From positions 1-26,080 of IMG/VR virus record IMGVR_UViG_3300047445_000134: a DNA stretch of 26,080 bases, one strand, 5' to 3'. Position 1 is the first letter of the stretch. Each line of letters begins with the position of its first letter. The notes under the pieces were generated by a model that saw nothing but the letters and a program-made list of their open reading frames with translations, was not told where the DNA came from and searched no databases. Source of the DNA: a virus. Positions 1 to 8,091 of the stretch are shown in pieces. The position numbers and the translations under genes are program-made.

Positions 1-1
1 G

Positions 2-205
2 ATGGATGCACTCGCGCGAGCCGAGGCCCGGGACCCGCAGGTTCCAGGCGACATTCGGTACTGGTACGAGTACCGACTGAAGGCCGAGCGCGATCTTCAA
101 GCGCTCGGAATCCATCTGGCTGCCCCCACTGGAGTAAATAGAGAATTCAACAAGGATTCTCATGTCAGCACTTCTCCAGTCCGTCGTTCAAGACCTGATC
201 AATGA
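2..205 (+). CDS. C-terminal part of an uncharacterised protein (5' end outside window)
   Basis: The frame is open from the window's left edge and ends at TGA 203-205. The translation through about residue 45 looks like real protein (charged, with RYWYEYRLKAERDLQALGIH), and its codons favour G/C in third position as in neighbouring genes. The Met at position 2 is probably internal, because nothing upstream is visible to judge a start. If real, the frame runs 44 nt into the next gene, and its last 20 or so residues overlap the promoter-like site and start of that gene, which is unusual. I recognise no domain. A shorter real gene ending elsewhere, or a gene on the other strand, cannot be excluded. 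Confidence 0.4.
   Translation: MDALARAEARDPQVPGDIRYWYEYRLKAERDLQALGIHLAAPTGVNREFNKDSHVSTSPVRRSRPDQ
133..142 (+). promoter_or_regulatory. Putative T4-type late promoter (TAAATA)
   Basis: AGTAAATAGA at this site matches the core of the T4 late promoter (TATAAATA). It ends 21 nt before the ATG of the 152-aa gene at 162, with an AAGGA ribosome site in between. Equivalent TAAATAG sites lie 21-24 nt upstream of three other operons in this window. Confidence 0.55.
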
Positions 206-620
206 TCGCTCTGAACAAGCTCTCGCAACCATTCACCAGTATTTCGTCGAAAAGGTGCAAGAATCCATGATCACCGAAGCCGAAGCTCCGTCTGTACATG
301 ATGCGGTCATGAAGGCCATCGAAGTTGCCATGGGTGTTCGCCACTCGCAACTAGCTGATCTCGACGTCGGCGCGAATTACGTCAGCTTCGCTGGCGTGTA
401 CGAGTTCCCAGAGCACCGCACAGGTCTCGTCGCTGAAGCGCGCAAGCACGTGAAGAGCATTGGCACGATCAAGGGTTCGAACTCCACGCACTACAATGAG
501 TTCGTGACTTCGTTCGAGATCGAATTCAAGGACAGCGTGCCTGACCTGACCCATGAAGAGGGCGAGAAGCTCGAAGCTGCGATCAAGGCAAGGTTCAAGG
601 CGCAGCTCCAGCAGCGCTGA
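162..620 (+). CDS. Uncharacterised 152-aa phage protein, probably late/virion-associated
   Basis: The start is supported by AAGGA at 152-156, 5 nt before the ATG, and by the late-promoter-like TAAATA at 135-140. The N-terminal 35 residues form a likely amphipathic helix (QSVVQDLINDRSEQALATIH). The middle (about residues 65-120) alternates short strands, and the C-terminus is a charged helix (EEGEKLEAAIKARFKAQLQQ). Small helical proteins with this kind of N-terminus occur among prohead core or structural proteins of T4-like phages, but I cannot assign it to that group. It has no signal peptide, membrane segment or catalytic motif. It is the last + strand gene before convergent terminator hairpins, so it is probably transcribed alone or with genes left of the window. 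Confidence 0.85.
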   Translation: MSALLQSVVQDLINDRSEQALATIHQYFVEKVQESMITEAEAPSVHDAVMKAIEVAMGVRHSQLADLDVGANYVSFAGVYEFPEHRTGLVAEARKHVKSIGTIKGSNSTHYNEFVTSFEIEFKDSVPDLTHEEGEKLEAAIKARFKAQLQQR

Positions 621-623
621 GCG

Positions 624-643
624 ACACCGAATCTGATCGGTGT
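624..643 (+). terminator. Hairpin downstream of the 152-aa gene
   Basis: A perfect 7-bp stem ACACCGA/TCGGTGT encloses a 6-nt loop and starts 3 nt after the stop codon. It is followed by TTAGCTAAAC, itself part of the 12-bp palindrome GTTTAGCTAAAC (642-653). This fits a terminator for the + strand gene, although the T-run is short. Confidence 0.5.
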
Positions 644-653
644 TTAGCTAAAC

Positions 654-677
654 AAAAGAGGGACCCTAGGGTCCCTC
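654..677 (-). terminator. Rho-independent terminator of the minus-strand operon
   Basis: Positions 658-677 are a perfect 20-bp palindrome (GAGGGACCC and its complement around CTAG-like centre). Read on the minus strand it is followed by TTTTGTTTAG, a good U-tract. It lies 23 nt beyond the stop of the last minus-strand gene (700). The flanking AAACA/TGTTT could let it also stop transcription from the left. Confidence 0.75.
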
Positions 678-699
678 GGCTGTTTCTGGTGTCGCCGTC

Positions 700-1995
700 C
701 TACTTCCGAACGTACTTGAAGATTGCGTGCCTTCCGTTCTTCTCGACCTCGCCAGACTTGTAGTCGTCACCCAGAATCTGATCGGCGATCCGCTTGTAGA
801 TTCGAGCACGTGAGTTCTTCGTGTCAAGCTTCGCCAGAAAGCTGATGATCTTTGGCTTGCGCTCACGAACGAATTGTTCGAACGCCTTCTTGACCATCGC
901 ACCGACTTCGAACTCATTCCCAGATCCGGTCTTGCTGGTTGTTTCCCAAGTACCGTTGTCTTCGACGAACTCAACGTCCCACTCAGAGAGCGAGTAATCC
1001 AGAGCTGCGGCCTTGAAAATGATTGAGCGATCGCCAATCTTAGCTCTCGCTCGGAAAACGTTCTCTGCGTCTGTGACGACTTTGAAATCAACCGCAGTAT
1101 CAAGAGCCTCGTTCATCTTCCGAACGTACCTGTACACATGGTGCGTGCTAACTTCCTCTTTTTGTTCAGTGTACTTGTCGCCAAGGACTCGCTTCGCCAT
1201 CCGCTGGTAGATCTTTGTGCGAGCGTTCTTCTGATCGAGCTTCGCTGAGAACTCAACCGCTTCTGGCTTACGGGTCTGAATGAACTCGGTGAATGCTTTC
1301 TTGATCAGCGAACCGACTTCAAGCTCCCCACCTGAACCAGTCGCTTCAGTGCTCCACTCACCGTCTTCCGTGACTTCATAGAAGTCCGTGTTCCAGAGCT
1401 GTGGCTTTGCTGCAGGCATCTCGCATTCAGCGGCAAAGATCACACGGCGACCGCCGATCTCGGCTTCAACAACGAACAGATAAGGCTTGTCAGTCGTGAC
1501 CTTGTAGTTCACCTCAGTGTCGAGCAGTTCAGCGATCTTCTTTGGCTTGTCCTTCGTGACCGTGAATACGACAGCATCATCCGGCACCCATCCACCAGAG
1601 TCGCTATTGCCGTTATCGTCGTTCATGATCGAGTACGTGTACCCTGGTGGCGTGAATCGCTTCACCATCCGCGTGTAAGTAGCAACACGGCCTCGATCAG
1701 AGTGCTTCGCTGTGAACTCAATGTACTTCACGTTCCGCGACTTCACGAACGCCAGGGCAATCTCTTTGATCGTGCCCATCACTTCGAATTCACCACCAGA
1801 GCCGGTCATCTTTGTAGTCGCGCCCTTCTTTCCCTGCTCAATGAAATCAGCGTTCCAGTAGCCAACTGTGCCACCTTCACCTGCTGAAAATCTAATGTCA
1901 CGACCATTGCTGGAGAACACGGCCTCGAACTCGTCTGTCTCGTCAACAGTGATTTCGTAATTCTGAGTCTTGTTGAATAGTTCAAGCAGCTTCAT
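700..1995 (-). CDS. Three-copy member of the MKLxEL/TGSG paralogous family
   Basis: The 431-aa protein holds three head-to-tail copies of one domain, at about residues 1-150, 151-293 and 294-431. Each copy has the order: short lead (ELFNKTQNYEI, ELLDTEVNYKV, EALDTAVDFKV), a beta-rich stretch with G(G/D)R.(I/V).F, then TGSG(G/N)E(F/L)EV, a helix ending in KP/KY, (E/I)(F)xAK, and a (S)R..(I)Y.R(M/I) helix. Six other genes in the window carry single copies. It starts with the MKLLELF tag shared by eleven proteins here, overlaps the upstream gene by 4 nt (ATGA), and is the last gene before the terminator at 654-677. Function is unknown; late expression with baseplate genes suggests a virion or assembly role. 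I see no catalytic motif. Confidence 0.9.
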   Translation of the reverse strand: MKLLELFNKTQNYEITVDETDEFEAVFSSNGRDIRFSAGEGGTVGYWNADFIEQGKKGATTKMTGSGGEFEVMGTIKEIALAFVKSRNVKYIEFTAKHSDRGRVATYTRMVKRFTPPGYTYSIMNDDNGNSDSGGWVPDDAVVFTVTKDKPKKIAELLDTEVNYKVTTDKPYLFVVEAEIGGRRVIFAAECEMPAAKPQLWNTDFYEVTEDGEWSTEATGSGGELEVGSLIKKAFTEFIQTRKPEAVEFSAKLDQKNARTKIYQRMAKRVLGDKYTEQKEEVSTHHVYRYVRKMNEALDTAVDFKVVTDAENVFRARAKIGDRSIIFKAAALDYSLSEWDVEFVEDNGTWETTSKTGSGNEFEVGAMVKKAFEQFVRERKPKIISFLAKLDTKNSRARIYKRIADQILGDDYKSGEVEKNGRHAIFKYVRK

Positions 1996-2477
1996 ACTTC
2001 AAGGCCCTTCTTCACGAATGCAAAGTCAGTTGAGAAAACGTAATCGCCGCCGTTCGCATATTTCTTAGGACCTTCGAAAGCGTCGTACTCAGTGAATAGT
2101 TTCTTAGCAAGCTTGCGGTACACTGAGGCACGATTGTCTTTCTTGTTCTCGTCCTTATCAGCCGCGAATCTGACCACATCTGGGTCGTATTTCTCAAGGA
2201 ACTTCTTGGTCATGCTAGCGACAAAAGAAAGAACCTGCATCTCGCCGCCCTTGCCTGTCTTGTCGTAATACCGGTCATGCTCATCTTCTTCAGAGAATGT
2301 GAGAACCCAGTACGGACCGCCTGGGCCGATCTTGTGATGATTGTACAAACCTAACTTGTATTCAGCAAGGAAATGGAATGCGCGATCATCGATGATAGCT
2401 CTGGCTTCAAAGGTCCTTGAATTATTTTCAAGGATTTCGTACTCGACCGAGCGGTCCATCAATTCATTCAGTTTCAT
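1992..2477 (-). CDS. Single-domain MKLxEL/TGSG family protein
   Basis: 161 aa, starting MKLNELMDRSVEYEI. The family core is clear: TGKGGEMQVLSFVASMTKKFL, then YDPDVVRFAADK and NRASVYRKLAKKLF. It is most like the 161-aa protein at 3457-3942 (both have GGEMQVLSF, a longer lysine-rich loop before NRA..Y, and a polar C-terminal tail), so the two probably arose by a local duplication. The start overlaps the end of the previous gene by 14 nt, because the tag codons ATGAAACTGAATGA include that gene's TGA stop. Function is unknown. Confidence 0.9.
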   Translation of the reverse strand: MKLNELMDRSVEYEILENNSRTFEARAIIDDRAFHFLAEYKLGLYNHHKIGPGGPYWVLTFSEEDEHDRYYDKTGKGGEMQVLSFVASMTKKFLEKYDPDVVRFAADKDENKKDNRASVYRKLAKKLFTEYDAFEGPKKYANGGDYVFSTDFAFVKKGLEV

Positions 2478-2946
2478 TTTTCTTCAGATAGTGTCGGATT
2501 TCTGAATTGCTGTACCCGAGAAGTTTGCCAACCTTCGCGTCTGGATGATCCGCCGCGGTGCTGTTCTGATAGATCTTCGCGAGTTGCCGGCCACGCCATT
2601 CCTCTCCAGGCAGCGTAATAAAGTATGTAGAGGTCACGCCGTTCTCAGTAGCGTCTCCCCACTCCTTGTCGACCTTCTTGACCAGAACAAGCTTACCAGA
2701 CTGAACGTGCTTCTCGAACGCCGCGTACTCATCATTGTCGAGCACAGCCGCTGGCTTCAAACCACGGAGCATCAAGTTCAGGTGCTTACCTTCGTGCGGG
2801 CCGATCTTGCTGTTATCTGGATCGGCTTTTCGCTTGGTCTCCAGCCAGTCAATGAATTCTGGAGATGCATCATCGTCGTACGGAACATCGGTGATCTTGT
2901 GCACATCGTGACCAAACTTCGCTTCGAACAGTTCAATTAGCTTCAC
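2464..2946 (-). CDS. Uncharacterised MKLxELFE-tagged protein without the TGSG domain
   Basis: 160 aa, starting MKLIELFEAKFGHDV. After the tag it differs from its neighbours. It has a central GPHEGKHLNLMLRGLKPAAVL segment, a KLVLVKKVD strand and a C-terminal KVGKLLGYSNSEIRHYLKK helix. The C-terminal segment resembles the ends of other uncharacterised phage proteins I have seen. The LFE at residues 6-8 fits the L-x-E rule of T4 gp21 prohead protease cleavage. It overlaps its upstream neighbour by 4 nt and its downstream neighbour by 14 nt, so translation is probably coupled. It has no recognisable enzymatic motif. Confidence 0.88.
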   Translation of the reverse strand: MKLIELFEAKFGHDVHKITDVPYDDDASPEFIDWLETKRKADPDNSKIGPHEGKHLNLMLRGLKPAAVLDNDEYAAFEKHVQSGKLVLVKKVDKEWGDATENGVTSTYFITLPGEEWRGRQLAKIYQNSTAADHPDAKVGKLLGYSNSEIRHYLKKNETE

Positions 2947-3470
2947 AGATCTTTCCTAACCATGTACAGAAGTTCGTCCTTCTGATCGTGCTCTTGGCGG
3001 CTCTTCATCAATGAAGCGACCTCTGGTGATTTCTTCGCCAGATGCACGCCATCCTCGTACTCACTGGTGCGAGAGAACTTCTTGATCAGCGATTTGTAGA
3101 ATGATGTTCGGCTGCTTTCAGTCTTACGTGAGCTGAACGAGATAACAGCTGGACGTTCCTTGGCAGCGAACTCCTCCATGACCTTGATGACTGTCGAGAA
3201 GATCTTCAGCGCGTCGCCACCGTTCGTGATTGCGTACGCTGTTTCACCCGTCTCTTTGTCGACCCGAGAGAACATCACCTCAGCCACAGAGAACGAGTCG
3301 TCGCTCATGTAATCTTGTTCGTCTTCGTCCTCGAGCTTAACGTACGTCATCGCGAACTCTACGTGAATCTGGTCACCATCCTCGATCGTGAATCTGGTTT
3401 CAGCGCCTTGGCTTCCCCAATAATCAAGCTCGAACTCGTAGCATGAGTTCAGGAGTTCATTCAGCTTCAT
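2943..3470 (-). CDS. Divergent single-domain MKLxEL/TGSG family protein
   Basis: 175 aa from the ATG at 3468-3470, chosen over a longer frame because the product then begins MKLNELLNSCYEFEL and an AAGGA lies just upstream. The core is divergent but recognisable: NGGDALKIFSTVIKVMEEF in place of TGSGNE.EV, then ERPAVISFSSRKTESSRTSFYKSLIKKF. An acidic EDEDEQDYMSDD loop sits in the first half. The start overlaps the upstream gene by 14 nt and the stop overlaps the next gene by 4 nt. It is probably co-expressed with gp6. Role unknown. Confidence 0.88.
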   Translation of the reverse strand: MKLNELLNSCYEFELDYWGSQGAETRFTIEDGDQIHVEFAMTYVKLEDEDEQDYMSDDSFSVAEVMFSRVDKETGETAYAITNGGDALKIFSTVIKVMEEFAAKERPAVISFSSRKTESSRTSFYKSLIKKFSRTSEYEDGVHLAKKSPEVASLMKSRQEHDQKDELLYMVRKDL

Positions 3471-3942
3471 TTGAGTCCTTCTTCGTGTACGTGAAGTACG
3501 AGTACTCACCATCACTGCTCATGTTCACGGACAACGCGTAATCTTTGAACAGCCGTGTACCAAGCTTCTTGTACAAGTCGGCACGATTATCTTTGCTTCC
3601 TTCTTTTTCTGCACCGAAGCGGATCATGTCTGGATTGAACTTCGCGAGAGTTTTCTTGATCATAGACGAGATGAACGAAAGAACCTGCATTTCACCACCG
3701 TTTCCGGTCTTGTCATACACACGACGCGGGTAAATCTCGCCATCAGCTCGCGTTGACATCCTCAGTTCACTGAACTCAATGTACACGTACGGATGGCCAC
3801 CGCTTTCTTCACCAGCGCTATGGACAGCTGCAGAGAACAGGATCTCTCGATTCTCGATCACGGCCTTCACCATGAATGTTTTATCGGTGTCGCGTTCAAT
3901 CGTGTACTTGATCTCACGGTCCATCAATTCTTGAAGCTTCAT
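3457..3942 (-). CDS. Single-domain MKLxEL/TGSG family protein next to gp6
   Basis: 161 aa, starting MKLQELMDREIKYTI. The family motifs are TGNGGEMQVLSFISSMIKKTL, FNPDMIRFGAEK and NRADLYKKLGTRLF. It is the closest relative in the window of the protein at 1992-2477. Its ATG overlaps the gp6 stop by one base (TGATG), and it is the first of five tagged genes after gp6. Its last codons (..SNEAE) are also the start region of the next gene's tag. Function unknown; the position directly after a baseplate wedge gene suggests late expression. Confidence 0.9.
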   Translation of the reverse strand: MKLQELMDREIKYTIERDTDKTFMVKAVIENREILFSAAVHSAGEESGGHPYVYIEFSELRMSTRADGEIYPRRVYDKTGNGGEMQVLSFISSMIKKTLAKFNPDMIRFGAEKEGSKDNRADLYKKLGTRLFKDYALSVNMSSDGEYSYFTYTKKDSNEAE

Positions 3943-6900
3943 CAGCGCACCTGACGGATGATCGTTGGGGTCAGAGCTTCGACGATTTCGATGTCAGTCA
4001 ACTGAGCAGCTGATTGCAGGATTTCATCGAAGCCGCACTCGACCGTGAACATGTCACCGAACGAGTTCGTGCTGTACAACGGAACGAGAACAACCGAAGC
4101 GATCTCAGATGGCAGACGCTGGTGCATCAGAGCGATCAGCTCAGTCACATAGAACGTTTCACCGAAATCCCAGTTCGAGATGTCGAAGTACGTGTTCATC
4201 GTGTTCAGCAGCTCTTCCTTGATGCGCTCGTTCGTGAGTGTCGCACCTGGAGCACGGACAACCTTGAACTTCGCGCGGAACTGAGGCTCAGCCAAAGAAC
4301 CGAACAGCAGACGGAGCTTGCCAGGGTGGAGCACGATCGTGTCAGAGAGCATCTTGTTCTTCAACAGGTACCCATATGCCGAGCGCAGATCCAGTGGAGT
4401 TGGAGCAACTGGAGCTGAAGTCGTCAGACCACGGAGGAAGCTGATCACCGAGTCGTAGTAGCCCTGTGTCAGGACGTACGCATCATGAATGTTCGTGACC
4501 GAAGGATCGATGATGTTCGTGCTTGGTGCAAAGTGCTGCCACATGAAGTCCAGACCGGAGTCAGCTTGAGCTGCTTCGATCGAAGGCATGCGTTGACGAC
4601 GGCCGAAGACCATGTCAACATCAACGAACGCCCCAGGCAGGTACGTTGCGTTCTTCGCGTCAGCGTACTTCAGCGCATCATCGATTGGATCGAGGAGCGC
4701 TGTAGGAATTGCGAGCTCGAAGTACTCGTACGAGTCGTTCGAGAACGTTTCGTACTGGAGCAGACGGTCAGGAACCAAGTCACCAGACGAGTCTTCTTGA
4801 AGCAAATCAGTTGGAACAACTTGAAGCTTGTGGAAGTCAATAAGGCCTTCACCGCTCTTCACAGCGCCAACAACGTCGTACACTTGGCTCTTGCCGAGTG
4901 GAGCACCAGTGCTGTCCAGATTTGAGCGCAAGATCTTGATGTTATCAAATACGCGCTTCTTCGTGTCTTGGTCAAGGATCTGATCGACCTCATTGAACCA
5001 GAACTTCGTGGAAGGCGATTGGATCGTGAGCTTCAGATCGCGGTGATGGACTTCGTAGCCGATCACGTTGTTCGTTGGTTGTTGACGAATCTTACGAACG
5101 AACACGAGCCAGCTGTGTTGCTTCATGGCAACGCTGTCGTCCATCGTGAACAGCAGTTCGTCACCGTTGATAACTTGACCGCCAGAGTAATGTGGAAGCT
5201 GCGAGTAGCCGAGGATTTCCCACCAACCGTTCAGATTGATCGCACCTGGAGTAGACGACACACCATTGTTCCGGTAAGCGCCGCCATGCGAGGATGTCGA
5301 GCGTCCAACTGGCGCGCCAGAGACACCAGTGTCGAGAACGAATGCGTCACCTGGTTCGAACAGAATCGAGCTCTGCGTAATCAGGAAGAACGGCACTGGA
5401 GTCTGATAACCAGTTGGAGTGATGTCGTACGTCGTACCGACCGAGCCCGTTGGGAACGTGCCGCGCAGATTCGAACGAACATTCAGCGTCTGACCGTCAG
5501 CAGCAACTTCAATCGTCCAGACTTCACCTTGCACAGCGCCCTGTGGGCGGTTCAAGATCGTGATTGTACCCGAACCGATACCCGTCACATAACGATTGTA
5601 CCGAAGCGCGAAGTAATCCTGCTCAGCGATTGGCTGCAGACCGGAACCGATGTCGCCTGGTGGGAACTTGTTCACGCCGTCGATCGTGCGTGGCACAGCC
5701 GCAGCGTAGATACGCGAGTCGTCCTTCGGGAACAGATCTGGATCAGGGATGCGAGCGTAAATCTGCGAGTTCTGACCTTCAACGTACTCGAGTGGTTCAC
5801 CGTACCAGTGACGGTCAATCAGACCCTGCATCGCTGTCTTTTCTTTCAGCGAGCCGTCAGCAGTGGAACCATCAAGAAGCTTCACATAGCCGCCAGTAGG
5901 CGCCTTGTAAAGACCAGCACGATTGTCCTCAATGAACGAGCGACGTGGCGAGGACACAACACCTTGCGTTGCAGGATCCGTAGCCGAGATGTGCAGCATT
6001 GCGTTGATCACGCCATTCGACTCGAGCAGAGGCTCGATCACGGAGTCAATCAGCGCTTGGCCAGACAGGGACGTCGTCAAAGAGTTCAGACCCAGTTCGT
6101 ACCGCATCACGAGGTCATCACCGAAGATGTTCACGTTCTCGTACGAGCCGGAAGCGTCGTTCCAGTCGATGTACTTTGGCTGACCAGCGAACGTGCGATT
6201 AACCGCCTTCAGGCGAAGGATCGAAGGATCCTTGAGCATGAATGTGTTCGCATCTTGACCGTTCACAATACGGTTCTGAGCGTAGTACGTGCTTGGAGCG
6301 GACTGACGAACGTGCTCGATCGATTCCGATGCAGCACCGTTCTGGAGAGTGGTTGTCAGGCTGAACGTGACCGAGCAGGACTGGGTGTTCCCAGTGTTCG
6401 ACACGTACGTGAACGTCATTGGCTCGTTCACGATCTTGTTCTTCTGGATCACGATCGCGCGGTTAGCGGACGAGCGCATCCAGAAGCGGAACAGACCTTG
6501 CGGAGCGTTCACGAAGTCGCCGTCGCCGAACACGATCGCAATTTGATCGTTCTCCATCGTGTCGACTTCGTACTTCGAGCGTGTAGAACGATCATCGTTG
6601 AAGATCAGGTTCTGCTCGTTCACGGTCGAAACTTGCTTCCAGCGTTCCGAGATGTTCTGCTGTTCGTCGAGCTTCTGAACCCAGACGTCAGTGTGATTCA
6701 CGTTGTTCGGCAGGAACTCAACGCGACGATTTGGGAGCTTGTCGGCCAGGGTGTAGTCAATGCGAGCAAGCATACCCTGCTTCACGTACATCAGGAAGCC
6801 GGTGTAGTCAGAGCCGTCGCCAATACCGTCGTTCGCGTACAGCAGCGACAGAGGAGCGGACATGTCTGGCTCGCGTTCCAGTGGACCATTCTCATCGACG

Positions 6901-7541
6901 TCAGCAGGAACAACTTCCATTGGGTAGCTGTCAAGGCCGGTCGAAGCGGTGAATGCGTGCACACCGTTCGTGAACGACGAGGACTCAGCGTTCAGCGCGT
7001 ACAGATCCATTACAACGTCACCGACTTGGTACGTCTTCTGTGGTTGGCCGAAACGAGTGCTCAGGACGCGATTCGCGACGAGGAAGAATTGTTCCTTCCA
7101 GTTCGCGTTGTTCGGGTCATTCCAAACGATTGTCAGACCGGACAGGTCAACACCGCGGGAGTCGATCACTCGTTCCGAAGTCTTGATCGAGGTCATCTTC
7201 ACGAGGCCACGGACTGGGATGTTCCGAGTTGCCTTGTACGAAATGAGCTTCGCGAGACGCAGGATCGATTGCTTACGCTGCGCGGTCGTGATGAAGTTCT
7301 CATGGCTGACCATGTCGACACGGTACGCGAGCTGTTCAGCAACGTACGCGAACATCTCGAGCATGGCGATCAGTTCGGAGGACTGGATCAGGTCATTGAA
7401 TACTTCTGCGTAATAGATCCGCAGATAGTCAACGAGCGATTGCTTGATCGTGTTCGCGTCGAACGAGGTGAAGTTCACCTGTGCGAAAGCTTCGTAGATC
7501 TTTTCCCAGCTCTCGGCTGAGTTTGTATTGCGAAATGCCAT
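3942..7541 (-). CDS. gp6: Baseplate wedge protein, T4 gp6-like
   Basis: 1199 aa. The N-terminal 200 residues are typical of the gp6/baseplate-J group: a helical start, then IKQSLVDYLRIYY, ELIAMLEMFAYVAEQLAYRVDM, RKQSILRLAKLISYK and RNIPVRGLVK. The C-terminal part carries the J-like end (LNTMNTYFDISNWDFGETFYVTELIALMHQ). In T4, gp6 dimers join the wedges and drive the hexagon-to-star change of the baseplate. This copy is nearly twice the length of T4 gp6 (about 660 aa). The extra middle (about residues 400-900) includes beta-rich stretches that could be inserted domains. It is first in its operon behind a TAAATA site, with no strong ribosome site. An antisense open frame over most of it is a shadow. 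Confidence 0.92.
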   Translation of the reverse strand: MAFRNTNSAESWEKIYEAFAQVNFTSFDANTIKQSLVDYLRIYYAEVFNDLIQSSELIAMLEMFAYVAEQLAYRVDMVSHENFITTAQRKQSILRLAKLISYKATRNIPVRGLVKMTSIKTSERVIDSRGVDLSGLTIVWNDPNNANWKEQFFLVANRVLSTRFGQPQKTYQVGDVVMDLYALNAESSSFTNGVHAFTASTGLDSYPMEVVPADVDENGPLEREPDMSAPLSLLYANDGIGDGSDYTGFLMYVKQGMLARIDYTLADKLPNRRVEFLPNNVNHTDVWVQKLDEQQNISERWKQVSTVNEQNLIFNDDRSTRSKYEVDTMENDQIAIVFGDGDFVNAPQGLFRFWMRSSANRAIVIQKNKIVNEPMTFTYVSNTGNTQSCSVTFSLTTTLQNGAASESIEHVRQSAPSTYYAQNRIVNGQDANTFMLKDPSILRLKAVNRTFAGQPKYIDWNDASGSYENVNIFGDDLVMRYELGLNSLTTSLSGQALIDSVIEPLLESNGVINAMLHISATDPATQGVVSSPRRSFIEDNRAGLYKAPTGGYVKLLDGSTADGSLKEKTAMQGLIDRHWYGEPLEYVEGQNSQIYARIPDPDLFPKDDSRIYAAAVPRTIDGVNKFPPGDIGSGLQPIAEQDYFALRYNRYVTGIGSGTITILNRPQGAVQGEVWTIEVAADGQTLNVRSNLRGTFPTGSVGTTYDITPTGYQTPVPFFLITQSSILFEPGDAFVLDTGVSGAPVGRSTSSHGGAYRNNGVSSTPGAINLNGWWEILGYSQLPHYSGGQVINGDELLFTMDDSVAMKQHSWLVFVRKIRQQPTNNVIGYEVHHRDLKLTIQSPSTKFWFNEVDQILDQDTKKRVFDNIKILRSNLDSTGAPLGKSQVYDVVGAVKSGEGLIDFHKLQVVPTDLLQEDSSGDLVPDRLLQYETFSNDSYEYFELAIPTALLDPIDDALKYADAKNATYLPGAFVDVDMVFGRRQRMPSIEAAQADSGLDFMWQHFAPSTNIIDPSVTNIHDAYVLTQGYYDSVISFLRGLTTSAPVAPTPLDLRSAYGYLLKNKMLSDTIVLHPGKLRLLFGSLAEPQFRAKFKVVRAPGATLTNERIKEELLNTMNTYFDISNWDFGETFYVTELIALMHQRLPSEIASVVLVPLYSTNSFGDMFTVECGFDEILQSAAQLTDIEIVEALTPTIIRQVR

Positions 7542-7563
7542 GGTTTGTCCGGAACTGAAGTAA

Positions 7564-7573
7564 GCTATTTACG
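7564..7573 (-). promoter_or_regulatory. Putative late promoter of the gp6 operon
   Basis: Minus-strand CGTAAATAGC matches the TAAATAG consensus seen at the other sites and ends 24 nt before the gp6 ATG. It lies in the 96-bp divergent spacer shared with the small + strand genes. Confidence 0.55.
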
Positions 7574-7626
7574 TTCTGCTCGGAATGGGTGAATGTAACA
7601 GTTTTCCTGGTTCGCGCAGGATGCTG

Positions 7627-7632
7627 TATAAT
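7627..7632 (+). promoter_or_regulatory. Sigma70-type -10 (TATAAT) for the small + genes
   Basis: TGTATAAT has a perfect -10 hexamer. The -35 is weak (TTCCTG at 7604-7609, 17-bp spacer). The ATG of the first gene is only 5 nt downstream, so the transcript would start at or next to the start codon. Confidence 0.5.
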
Positions 7633-7637
7633 TCACC

Positions 7638-7838
7638 ATGCACGCAAAACCTGATCTTGACGACTTCGTTTGGTACGGCCAGCTCGCCCACTGCGCCGGG
7701 ATCAAGAACACCGAAGCAGACTACTCGGAAGAACGCGCGTCTGTTCACCGTGGGCAAACGGTCCAGATGAACGCGCAGTTCGTGGAAGGCGTTATCGCCG
7801 ACCCCCGGATGGATCTGGACCTGATTAAGGACTTCTGA
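7638..7838 (+). CDS. Uncharacterised 66-aa protein
   Basis: The product (MHAKPDLDDFVWYGQLAHCAG...) is acidic and soluble, with no recognised domain. Codon use looks genuine, and it is followed after 2 nt by the next start (TGATCATGAG), so it begins a three-gene + strand cassette. No Shine-Dalgarno is possible if transcription starts at the TATAAT six bases upstream, which would make it leaderless. An internal Met near residue 44 would give a very short product and lacks a good ribosome site. Small genes behind host-type promoters in large phages are often early, host-directed genes; that is inference. Confidence 0.72.
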   Translation: MHAKPDLDDFVWYGQLAHCAGIKNTEADYSEERASVHRGQTVQMNAQFVEGVIADPRMDLDLIKDF

Positions 7839-7840
7839 TC

Positions 7841-8083
7841 ATGAGCCGCTTCTTCCTGTTTAAGATGAAGGACCTGGAAATCCCGCCGTTCTTCACGGTA
7901 GTGACCACCTCTGGTTGCCTGGAACCGCCGCCGATCGACGCGGATGGCGAGGTCGTTCAGGTCGAGTGCGACGAGAACTCCCTCGCGTTCTGGCTGCTCG
8001 GCATCGGCAAAGTCTGGATGTCCGAGAACCCGGAAGAAGGCTGGTACGCGGTCGAGCTCACCCCAACCCCCATGGCGAACTAA
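7841..8083 (+). CDS. Uncharacterised 80-aa protein, first of a tandem pair
   Basis: The sequence begins MSRFFLFKMKDLEIPPFFTV and continues with a GEVVQVECDENSLAFWLLGIG stretch and an ENPEEGWYAVEL end. It is a paralogue of the next gene. The first 60 or so bases differ at only a few positions, so the duplication is recent, while the loop after FFTV and the C-terminus have diverged. The fold is probably a small beta-sandwich or barrel, judged only from alternating hydrophobic residues. It follows the 66-aa gene by 2 nt. I recognise no family. Confidence 0.8.
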   Translation: MSRFFLFKMKDLEIPPFFTVVTTSGCLEPPPIDADGEVVQVECDENSLAFWLLGIGKVWMSENPEEGWYAVELTPTPMAN

Positions 8084-8091
8084 GGATACCT

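Noticed and set aside
666-1103. Minus-strand frame overlapping the end of the three-domain gene
   Set aside because: Ser/Arg-rich shadow frame that runs into the terminator; no domain.
4968-7520. Very long + strand open frame antisense to gp6
   Set aside because: Arg/Val/His-rich translation without any domain, exactly opposite a well-recognised baseplate gene; it results from the codon bias of gp6.
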